6,145 nt of DNA from JBCBWG01 sp039186015. GTDB taxonomy: Bacteria; Pseudomonadota; Alphaproteobacteria; Rhizobiales; Hyphomicrobiaceae. The notes beneath the pieces are model-generated. The model was given only the letters and a program-made list of their open reading frames with translations. It was not told the DNA's origin and did not search any database. The stretch covers positions 1 through 6,145 of the forward strand of contig JBCDAH010000198.1 in the NCBI GenBank assembly GCA_039186015.1. Reading direction: 5' to 3'. Positions 1 to 5,672 of this stretch are shown piece after piece (the first letter of the stretch is position 1; each line of letters starts with the position of its first letter). A program made the translations under genes and the position numbers.

Positions 1-228
1 GCCGCGGTACATTTCCAACGAATAGCGCTGCATATTCATGACGGCCCAGGAACCGCTGAAATTCGGACAATTTCCTGCCGCGTGCCATGTTGAGCCTGAT
101 GTCAGCTCGTTCTTTTCGAGTAGCACGCAGTCGGTCCAGCCTTGCTTCGCCAGGTGATAGAGCCCTGACACGCCAACCGCACCACCACCGATAATGACGA
201 CACGGGCGGTCGAAGGAACTGTGGTCAC
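1..228 (-). CDS. FAD-dependent oxidoreductase, dimethylglycine/sarcosine dehydrogenase-like (N-terminal part, cut by window edge)
   Basis: Only the first 76 codons are inside the window; the frame is open to base 1. The protein starts with a Rossmann FAD-binding segment: a beta strand VVIIGGGAVG (residues 10-19) with the GxGxxG glycines G14, G16 and G19, and an acidic E38 at the end of the second strand (VLLEK), the usual ribose-binding position. Next comes LTSGSTWHAAG (residues 42-52), the hallmark of the dimethylglycine/sarcosine dehydrogenase family. In mammalian dimethylglycine dehydrogenase the His of this motif carries covalently bound FAD, so H49 is the likely attachment site. Family members oxidise N-methyl groups of amino acids; many carry a C-terminal GcvT-like folate domain, which would lie outside the window. 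The GTG start is chosen because GGAG sits 7 nt upstream and the protein then begins just before the first beta strand. It lies 594 nt beyond the PLP gene cluster and probably has its own promoter. The family is clear; the exact substrate is unknown. Confidence 0.9.
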   Translation of the reverse strand, partial: MTTVPSTARVVIIGGGAVGVSGLYHLAKQGWTDCVLLEKNELTSGSTWHAAGNCPNFSGSWAVMNMQRYSLEMYRG

Positions 229-235
229 TGATTAT

Positions 236-239
236 CTCC
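236..239 (-). promoter_or_regulatory. Shine-Dalgarno site for the FAD oxidoreductase
   Basis: GGAG on the minus strand lies 7 nt before the GTG codon at 226-228. It decides in favour of this non-ATG start, which also places the FAD-binding beta strand close to the N-terminus as usual for the family. Confidence 0.6.
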
Positions 240-700
240 GCGTTCCGGTTCACGGCTTGGATAGGCTCATCCGACGGGCCAAGCCGTTGGAGGGTTGAGC
301 GTCACAGCCTTCATGAGAGTTTGTGTTGATCGGCAGCTAGCACTGACTTGAATTGAAAAAACACGCGTACAGAGCTTTGTGGTTGCCGCGCTACGGTACC
401 CTCCAATTTTATCATCACCGATCGGCTCGCGGTCGACCAGCAAATTATCGCGCAGTGTCGGTCAGGGCGATGGCGACCACGGTTGCGCGCCCGTGCACGC
501 CCGAGATGGTCTACTTCTGGGTTTGTTAAGTTCAATATGTCCAATTGAGCTGACAGCGGACTGACTTACCGCAGTCGCAGAGAACAGCAGCGAGCGCCAT
601 CCGCGTGCATATTAAAGCGGTGTCCAGGCTGACGACTGGCATCTCTCAGATCCTGCACGGTGTTCTTTGGTTTCGTGGGATCCATCCAGCCGATTCGCAC

Positions 701-730
701 AAAAACAAATCCAGTCTATTCTGATTTGTT
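701..730 (-). terminator. Possible weak terminator or operator dyad downstream of the aminotransferase operon
   Basis: On the minus strand AACAAATC (730-723) is followed, after 11 nt, by its exact reverse complement GATTTGTT (711-704) and then TTTG. This gives an 8-bp stem that can gain two further AG/CT pairs past a bulged G. It starts 92 nt after the stop of the distal aminotransferase. The stem is AT-rich and only three T residues follow it outside the stem, so a Rho-independent terminator would be weak. A dyad operator for a regulator of the FAD oxidoreductase is an equal possibility. Confidence 0.3.
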
Positions 731-822
731 GTCTGATCTGGCAGTTCACGGGATCGACTCGAGCGTCGTTGCGTCAACCAGAGACCAGCTGGGCCGCTCA
801 TGCTTGCTTCGCAGGTCGGGAC

Positions 823-2031
823 TTATGTCAGCGAGTTTGCAGCGGCCTGGATCCGTTCGCAGCCACGCTGGAGGTCTTCGGTTGACGTGGCGATCGAGAG
901 CCTGAAATGGGGGCTCAAACCGTAGGCCGCACCTTGAACAGTCGCAACGTTGAAGTCGTCCATCAGATACATCACAAAGTCGAGGTCGGACTCGATGGAT
1001 TTGCCCGCCGGCGTCTTCTTGCCGATCAAGCCGGCGCAACTGGGGAAGACGTAGAACGCGCCCTCGGGCCGTGTGCAGCTCAGGCCGCGGGTCTGGTTCA
1101 GCATCGAGACGACAAGATCTCGGCGTTGTTCAAAGGCGCTGCATCGCTCGGGAAGTGAGTCCTGTGGGCCGTTTAGCGCGGCAACGGCGGCGGCCTGGCC
1201 GACCGACGACGGCCCCGACGTGCTTTGTGACTGGACTTTCAGCATGGCCGCAAGCAGCGTTGTCGGCCCACCACAAAACCCAATGCGAAAACCTGTCATC
1301 GCATAGGATTTGGAGACACCGTTCACTGTAAGCGTTCGCGACTTCAAGTCCGGTGCAACGGCGGCAATTGTTGCGGCCTGCCGCCCATCGAAGACAATGT
1401 GCTCATAGATGTCGTCGGTGAGGGCCCAGACATGCGGATGCCGTCTCAAAACCTCGGCAATGGCCTGAAGGTCATCGTGTCCGTATACCGCGCCGGACGG
1501 GTTTGACGGCGAGTTCAGGACGACCCAGGCGGTTCTTGGTGTGATCGCCTGCTCGAGCAGTTCTGGCGTCAACTTGAATCCATCAGCCTCGGCGCAGGCG
1601 ACCGTGACCGGTGTGCCACCCGCCATCTGGACGATCTGTTCATAGGCGATCCAGGCCGGCGTCGGAACGATGACCTCGACGCCGGCTTCGACCGTTGCCA
1701 TGAGTGCATTGAAAATGACTTGCTTTGCACCGGCCGAGATCATGACTTCGTCGTTGGCATAGGAAAGCCCATTTTCGCGTGCGAACTTTTCGCGGACGGC
1801 GGCCTTCAGCTCCGCTGTTCCGGATATCGTCGTATACTTGGTTTGTCCGGCCCGCATCGCCGCGTAGGCTGCATCGATAACGTGCGGTGGCGGTTGAAAG
1901 TCGGGCTCGCCGGAGCTGAGGGCAATCATGTCGACACCCGCGGCCTGCAGTTCTCGCGCCCGTTGAGATGCCATTGCGCTTGGGGATGTCGTAACGCGCG
2001 CAACGCGTTGGGATGGGCGCAAGTGAGTCAT
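823..2031 (-). CDS. Class I PLP-dependent aminotransferase (aspartate aminotransferase superfamily), distal paralogue
   Basis: A 402-residue fold-type I aminotransferase, probably cytosolic and dimeric, of normal length for the subgroup I-beta aspartate/aromatic/prephenate enzymes. Visible active-site elements are the GEPDF motif (41-45), Y66 in KYT (phosphate contact across the dimer in this family), GAKQ (101-104), W127 (stacks on PLP), N177, D206 and Y209 in TDDIYE, the Schiff-base lysine K241 in NGVSKSYAM, R249, and R377, which binds the substrate alpha-carboxylate. All catalytic residues are present, so it should be active. Odd points are PAW instead of PYW (124-127 region), SNPSG instead of NNPTG, GFR instead of GWR, and QGAAYG for the usual PG-x-x-F-G loop. 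ATG at 2031 is chosen because the family N-terminus (PSQRVARV) begins just after it; the frame is open to 2190, but that extension overlaps the upstream gene and has no family similarity. An AAGGA lies 12 nt upstream, a rather long spacing. Amino donor and acceptor cannot be predicted. Confidence 0.93.
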   Translation of the reverse strand: MTHLRPSQRVARVTTSPSAMASQRARELQAAGVDMIALSSGEPDFQPPPHVIDAAYAAMRAGQTKYTTISGTAELKAAVREKFARENGLSYANDEVMISAGAKQVIFNALMATVEAGVEVIVPTPAWIAYEQIVQMAGGTPVTVACAEADGFKLTPELLEQAITPRTAWVVLNSPSNPSGAVYGHDDLQAIAEVLRRHPHVWALTDDIYEHIVFDGRQAATIAAVAPDLKSRTLTVNGVSKSYAMTGFRIGFCGGPTTLLAAMLKVQSQSTSGPSSVGQAAAVAALNGPQDSLPERCSAFEQRRDLVVSMLNQTRGLSCTRPEGAFYVFPSCAGLIGKKTPAGKSIESDLDFVMYLMDDFNVATVQGAAYGLSPHFRLSIATSTEDLQRGCERIQAAANSLT

Positions 2032-2147
2032 TGTTATGCATCGTCCTTGTTGGTCGTGATCTTCGAGCCGTTGGCTCGGAGCAAGTCCGTACGTTGGGAA
2101 TCCTTGGTCGTCGCCGTCACAGCATGTTCGGCCCAAACGACGTCGCT
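2032..2147. other. 116-nt gap between the two aminotransferase genes, with a small hairpin
   Basis: The gap carries the inverted repeat CGAGCC-GTT-GGCTCG (2064-2078). On the plus strand it can be extended to a 9-bp stem with one G-T wobble; on the transcribed minus-strand RNA the extension contains one C-A mismatch. No T run follows, so it is not a typical Rho-independent terminator. It could act as an mRNA processing or stability element between the two genes. No convincing promoter was found, and co-transcription of the two genes is likely. Confidence 0.35.
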
Positions 2148-3371
2148 CTATGAAAGCAATTGCATGGCCTTGTCCAGGCGCTCCGAGCACCGGTCGATCT
2201 CGGCTTCATCAATGGCGTAGGAGAAGCGGAGATAGCCCCCCATGCCGAACGCAGACCCGGGAACAACAGCCAGCCCGGCCTGCTCGAGAAGATAGTGTGT
2301 GAGATCACCATCGGTTTTGAGCGTTTTGCCGTCCGGGGTCGTGCGTCCAAGCGCGGCGCTGCAGTCGGCGAAAACATAGAAGGCGCCGCGCGGCACATGG
2401 CAGTCCAGGAACTTTGTTGCTGATATCACCGCAGCCATTTTATCGCGACGTGCCTTGAACGTCGCCCGATAGGAGGCTTGGCCGGCAGGGTCGCCGTCGA
2501 GCGCTGCGATTGCCGCGTGTTGGGACACGGTCGTGGGATTCGATGTCATTTGCGACTGCAGTTTCGCCATGGCCTTGATGAGCCACACCGGACCCGCCCC
2601 ATAGCCGATCCGCCAACCGGACATTGCAAACGCTTTCGACACACCATTAATGGTCAACACGCGCGATTTGAGTTCCGGCGCAATCGCCGCGAACGTGTGG
2701 ACGACGGCATTGTCGTAGACGAGATGCTCGTAGATGTCGTCTGTCATGACGTGGACTTTGGGGTGACGCTTGAGAACGTCTGCAATTCCGCGAAGCGTGT
2801 CGCGATCCCAAACGGCGCCTGTAGGGTTGTTCGGGTTGTTGATCACGAGCCACTTTGTTGACGGCGTAATGGCCGCTTCAATGTCCTCCGGCGTTGGCAT
2901 GAAGCCGCGCTCTGGTCGGCAATCCACGAACACGGGTGTGCCACCTGCAAGGCGCACCATGTCCGGGTAGGAGACCCAATACGGCGCCGGAATGATCACC
3001 TCATCGCCGTTGCCAACAGTGGCAAGTATAGCATTCGCGATCACCTGTTTGGCGCCGGTGCCTATGATGATCTCATCCTCGGCGTAGTCGAGCCCGTTCT
3101 CTCGCTTGAGTTTGTCTGCGACAGCGCGCTTCAGTTCCGGCAGCCCATCAACGTTGGATGCACGGGTTAGCCCCTTGTCAATTGCTTGCTTTGCGGTTTC
3201 GCGTACATGTCCAGGTGTTTCGAGGTCGGGTTCGCCCGAGCTGAGCTTGATGATGTCGCGGCCTTGGCGCATCAGCTCGCGGGCGCGACGGCTCATTGCG
3301 ATGGTTTGTGACTCGGCAAACTGCGCCATGCGCGGCGTCAACATTTCGAGTTCCATGTCGGAGACAGGCAT
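2148..3371 (-). CDS. Class I PLP-dependent aminotransferase (aspartate aminotransferase superfamily), proximal paralogue
   Basis: A 407-residue fold-type I aminotransferase, homologous to the next gene downstream along most of its length. Conserved elements are GEPDL (46-50), GAKQ (106-109), PAPYW with W132, NNPTG with N182, TDDIYE with D211 and Y214, the Schiff-base lysine K246 in NGVSKAFAM, GWR with R254, VPGSAFG (370-376) and R382 in YLRFS for the alpha-carboxylate. One key position is unusual: the Tyr of the family KYT motif, which reaches the PLP phosphate of the partner subunit (Tyr70 in E. coli aspartate aminotransferase), is Ala71 here in TRAS. ATG at 3371 is chosen because AGGAGG lies 8 nt upstream, a near-ideal site; the in-frame ATG codons at 3392 and 3491 lack this and would add residues foreign to the family. 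The gene follows the aldolase-like gene by 70 nt in the same direction. It likely transaminates a compound made or released by the upstream enzymes; the substrate is unknown. Confidence 0.93.
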   Translation of the reverse strand: MPVSDMELEMLTPRMAQFAESQTIAMSRRARELMRQGRDIIKLSSGEPDLETPGHVRETAKQAIDKGLTRASNVDGLPELKRAVADKLKRENGLDYAEDEIIIGTGAKQVIANAILATVGNGDEVIIPAPYWVSYPDMVRLAGGTPVFVDCRPERGFMPTPEDIEAAITPSTKWLVINNPNNPTGAVWDRDTLRGIADVLKRHPKVHVMTDDIYEHLVYDNAVVHTFAAIAPELKSRVLTINGVSKAFAMSGWRIGYGAGPVWLIKAMAKLQSQMTSNPTTVSQHAAIAALDGDPAGQASYRATFKARRDKMAAVISATKFLDCHVPRGAFYVFADCSAALGRTTPDGKTLKTDGDLTHYLLEQAGLAVVPGSAFGMGGYLRFSYAIDEAEIDRCSERLDKAMQLLS

Positions 3372-3379
3372 CGCAAGTT

Positions 3380-3385
3380 CCTCCT
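3380..3385 (-). promoter_or_regulatory. Strong Shine-Dalgarno site fixing the start of the proximal aminotransferase
   Basis: AGGAGG on the minus strand lies 8 nt before the ATG at 3369-3371. It selects this codon over the in-frame ATG codons at 3392 and 3491 and suggests efficient translation of this enzyme. Confidence 0.75.
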
Positions 3386-3441
3386 CAATCATTTCAGATG
3401 CAGGGCGGCGAGGCGATCGCGTCCCACGCGGATACGTTGCC

Positions 3442-4476
3442 CTAGCCCGGGCTTGCGGCGGCACGCCTGAAGGCTTGGGCTGCCGCATCAATATCGCTTG
3501 CGGAAACGCCGAGGTGCGTCACCGCGCGGAGTTTGGAACTGCCCGAAACCCCCATGCGCACGCCGTGCGTTTCCAGAGCGCTCGCGATTTCGGCGGCCGA
3601 ATGCGCCGTACCGGACACGTCGACAAAGACGATGTTGGTTTCGACCGCATCGCCAACGACTTTTACACCGGAATTGTCTTGTAGCTGATTTGCGAGGCGC
3701 TGAGCGTTGGCGTGGTCTTCGGCCAGGCGATCAACATGGTGATCGAGTGCGTACAGACCGGCGGCGGCAATGATACCGGCCTGGCGCATTGCACCGCCCA
3801 GCCGGTGTTTCCAAACCCAGGCTTCGTCAATGAACGCGCGCGAACCGGCAAGCACACTGCCGATCGGGCAACCAAGACCCTTTGAGAGGTCAATCCAAGC
3901 ACTGTCGAAAAAGCGGCAGATCTCAGCCGGTGGCGTATTAGTCGCGATTGCGGCATTCAACAGCCTGGCGCCGTCCAGATGCATGCGGCAGTCGTGCACC
4001 TTCGCCACGTCTGAGATGGCTGCTAGTGAGCTCAGTTTCCAACAGGTACCACCGCCGGCGTTTGATGTGTTTTCCACCCAGATGAGGCTCGGACGAGGGG
4101 CGCGCGCCCGATTGACGCGAACGTTCGCCCTTAGCGTTTGCGCATCGAAACGGCCGTCGGGTGCATCAATCAGAGCCATTTGGATGCCGCCGATTGCGGC
4201 TGCGCCGGCCCCCTCTGACCCCACCACATGCGCGTTGGCTGCTGTTACGATTTCGTCACCCGGACGACAGTGCACTACGACGGATACGAGATTGCTCATG
4301 ATACCTGACGGTAGCAACAGGGCCGCCTCTGCCCCGAGCATGTCTGCCACCCGCTCACATAACAGTCTTACGGTCGGGTCTTCGTGGCGTTGCTCGTCAC
4401 CAACATCTGCTTGTGCGATGGCCTCGCGCATGCCTGCGGTCGGTTTGGTGGCCGTATCGCTGACGAGATCAATCAT
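3442..4476 (-). CDS. Threonine aldolase family PLP enzyme (GDEQ/EDPT subtype)
   Basis: A 344-residue member of the beta-eliminating lyase family, colinear with E. coli low-specificity L-threonine aldolase (LtaE). Known LtaE enzymes split L-threonine or L-allo-threonine into glycine and acetaldehyde. Motifs in order are IDLVSDT (2-8), GDEQ (26-29) and EDPTV (32-36), H83 (stacks on PLP), D168 and R171 in HLDGARLLNA, the Schiff-base lysine K199 in DLSKGLGCP, R231 in GGAMRQAG, and R317. The PLP machinery is complete, so a retro-aldol or related reaction on a beta-substituted amino acid is likely. Compared with LtaE by residue number, R5 is Val, Y30 is Arg, F87 is Ser, and the substrate-facing H126 position is Ser138, so specificity may differ. 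The second in-frame ATG (4476) is preferred over 4485: GAGG lies 10 nt before it but only 1 nt before the first, and the protein then starts MIDL as LtaE does. It overlaps the upstream gene by 8 nt, which suggests translational coupling. Confidence 0.9.
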   Translation of the reverse strand: MIDLVSDTATKPTAGMREAIAQADVGDEQRHEDPTVRLLCERVADMLGAEAALLLPSGIMSNLVSVVVHCRPGDEIVTAANAHVVGSEGAGAAAIGGIQMALIDAPDGRFDAQTLRANVRVNRARAPRPSLIWVENTSNAGGGTCWKLSSLAAISDVAKVHDCRMHLDGARLLNAAIATNTPPAEICRFFDSAWIDLSKGLGCPIGSVLAGSRAFIDEAWVWKHRLGGAMRQAGIIAAAGLYALDHHVDRLAEDHANAQRLANQLQDNSGVKVVGDAVETNIVFVDVSGTAHSAAEIASALETHGVRMGVSGSSKLRAVTHLGVSASDIDAAAQAFRRAAASPG

Positions 4477-5629
4477 GGTGCGCATACCTCGACAGACCGG
4501 CCATCAAGCGATCAATGTCGTCGTGAGAGTTATAGAAGTGGACTGCGCATCGTATGTGGCCGTCTTTGTGCGCGGTCCGAACGCCATTCTTACGGAGTCT
4601 CATCTCGAGCTTGGCGGCATCCCCTGGAACCTCGAATGCAACGATGCCGGCACGCTCATGCCATGGCCTTGGCGTGAGGACCTTGAACTGCTGTTTTTCC
4701 AGGGCGTCGATCAAGGTGGTGGTGAGCGCGCGGACTCGGGCCTCAATGTTGGCGAGACCAATGCTGCGGACGAAGTCCGCTGAAGCGCGCTGGATCGCCA
4801 GCCCGAGAAAGTTCGGATTTCCGTATTCGAACCGGCGCGCGTCGCCGCGCAGAACCGGATCGGGGACATGACGATCGATCGACTCGAACGAATACTTCGC
4901 CGCAATCGGCGGCCGGACCAATTCGATCATCTCTTGCGTGAGATACATGAAGCCCGCACCCGTCACGCTGAATTGTGCCTTGTGGCCCCCTGAAACGACG
5001 GCATCGGCGCCAATAGCATCGACGCGCTGGTCAATCACTCCGATCGCCTGGATCGCATCAACGACCAATTTGATGCCATGCGCGCGGCAAAGATCTGACA
5101 GACTGACCATGTCGGCGCGGTAACCATTGCCGTAGGCAACCCATGCAACTCCGATAATGCGTGTGCGATTATCGATCAGGTCAACGTAAGCTTCCGGGCG
5201 CACGCAGCCGTCGGCATCCGGTTTGGCGTAGCGCACCTCAATCCCGCGCTCGCGCGCGTGGAGCCACTGGAATGTATTGTTCTCGTGCTCATTCTCGCTG
5301 ATGATGACATTGTCGCCGGGCTCAAAGGGAAAGCCACTGGCGATTGCACCGATGCCTTCCGACGTGTTCTTGATGAGCGCGATGTTGTCGCGTGGCGCAC
5401 CGAACGTGTCTGCAACGACCTGCCGCGTCTGCTCCTGTCCGTCCATCGAGAACGCGTTCGCGCCGCCGGTGCCGTACACGTCCTCGAACCAAGCGTCGGC
5501 TGCCGCCTTTGCCGCCGATGGCAAGGCTGCTTTGCGGCCGATGTCGAAGTAGGCACTGGTTTCAAGAAACGGGAACTGGCTGCGAATTGCTGCCCAATCC
5601 GGTTCGGTCGAACTGTCTACCATGGTCAT
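4469..5629 (-). CDS. Class V PLP-dependent enzyme (cysteine desulfurase / isopenicillin-N epimerase-like fold)
   Basis: A 386-residue fold-type I enzyme of the aminotransferase class V family, cytosolic and of normal length. Visible elements are NTSEG (88-92) at the PLP phosphate site, H115 in ENEHENN (stacks on PLP), D191 and Q194 in VVDAIQAIG, the Schiff-base lysine K217 in SGGHKAQF, R266 in RRFEYGNPN, and a C-terminal GHIRCAVHFYNS block (357-368) whose R359 should bind the substrate carboxylate. The flexible loop cysteine typical of SufS/CsdA/IscS desulfurases is not recognisable, and the HFYN ending fits the epimerase-like or C-S lyase-like branch. Neither cysteine desulfurase nor a specific lyase activity can be claimed. 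ATG at 5629 is chosen because GAGGAG lies 7 nt upstream; the in-frame TTG at 5644 falls inside that site and the ATG at 5623 is spaced too far. It begins 43 nt after the transporter ATPase and overlaps the aldolase gene, so it is probably in one operon with both. Confidence 0.9.
   Translation of the reverse strand: MTMVDSSTEPDWAAIRSQFPFLETSAYFDIGRKAALPSAAKAAADAWFEDVYGTGGANAFSMDGQEQTRQVVADTFGAPRDNIALIKNTSEGIGAIASGFPFEPGDNVIISENEHENNTFQWLHARERGIEVRYAKPDADGCVRPEAYVDLIDNRTRIIGVAWVAYGNGYRADMVSLSDLCRAHGIKLVVDAIQAIGVIDQRVDAIGADAVVSGGHKAQFSVTGAGFMYLTQEMIELVRPPIAAKYSFESIDRHVPDPVLRGDARRFEYGNPNFLGLAIQRASADFVRSIGLANIEARVRALTTTLIDALEKQQFKVLTPRPWHERAGIVAFEVPGDAAKLEMRLRKNGVRTAHKDGHIRCAVHFYNSHDDIDRLMAGLSRYAHHD
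4487..4490 (-). promoter_or_regulatory. Shine-Dalgarno site inside the end of the upstream gene, fixing the aldolase start
   Basis: GAGG on the minus strand lies within the last codons of the class V gene. Its 10-nt spacing to the ATG at 4474-4476 is workable, whereas the 1-nt spacing to the ATG at 4483-4485 is not. Confidence 0.55.
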
Positions 5630-5636
5630 CGTACAT

Positions 5637-5642
5637 CTCCTC
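5637..5642 (-). promoter_or_regulatory. Shine-Dalgarno site fixing the start of the class V enzyme
   Basis: GAGGAG on the minus strand lies 7 nt before the ATG at 5627-5629. It overlaps the in-frame TTG at 5642-5644, ruling that codon out as the likely start. Confidence 0.65.
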
Positions 5643-5672
5643 AACGCTTGGGCGTGTTGTCTGCGGCACGCT

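Larger units (their letters stand above)
229..822. other. 594-nt intergenic region without a convincing gene
   Basis: This gap lies between the stop of the distal aminotransferase and the start of the FAD oxidoreductase. Short open frames exist on both strands (61 to 97 codons), but none has a recognisable domain, several rely on TTG starts, and they overlap one another or the aminotransferase. The region is locally richer in A and T around 330-420 and 690-740. It should hold the 3' end of the aminotransferase operon and the promoter and leader of the FAD oxidoreductase. No strong sigma-70 promoter could be picked by eye, and no glycine riboswitch consensus or tRNA-like structure was recognised. 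The only clear structure is the inverted repeat at 704-730. Confidence 0.6.

Noticed and set aside
229..400. Glycine riboswitch or strong sigma-70 promoter before the FAD gene
   Set aside because: No riboswitch core consensus and no well-spaced -35/-10 pair could be found by eye.
438..505. Possible remnant of a decayed gene on the minus strand (short protein-like stretches in two frames)
   Set aside because: The stretches are about 20 residues each, interrupted by stops, and match no family that can be recognised by eye.
311..544. 77-codon minus-strand open frame in the intergenic region
   Set aside because: It starts with TTG without a ribosome site, has no recognisable domain, and its composition looks like chance.
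379..564. 61-codon plus-strand open frame
   Set aside because: No domain, no clear ribosome site, Ser/Arg-rich composition typical of an antisense frame.
660..905. Plus-strand open frames of 81 and 72 codons at the end of the distal aminotransferase
   Set aside because: They overlap the aminotransferase 3' end in antisense and each other in different frames, with no family similarity.
2032..2190. N-terminal extension of the distal aminotransferase up to 2190 (455 residues)
   Set aside because: It would overlap the upstream aminotransferase by 43 nt, and the added residues do not resemble the family; the normal N-terminus begins just after the ATG at 2031.
3372..3491. N-terminal extension of the proximal aminotransferase to ATG 3392 or 3491
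   Set aside because: An almost ideal AGGAGG site lies 8 nt before the ATG at 3371, and the extension is Arg/Pro-rich and foreign to the family.
3770..4783. 337-codon plus-strand open frame
   Set aside because: It is antisense to the aldolase and class V genes, whose motifs are unmistakable; long antisense frames are common in GC-rich coding DNA.
4469..5629. Assignment of the class V gene as SufS/CsdA cysteine desulfurase
   Set aside because: No desulfurase-type loop cysteine and no iron-sulfur assembly genes nearby.
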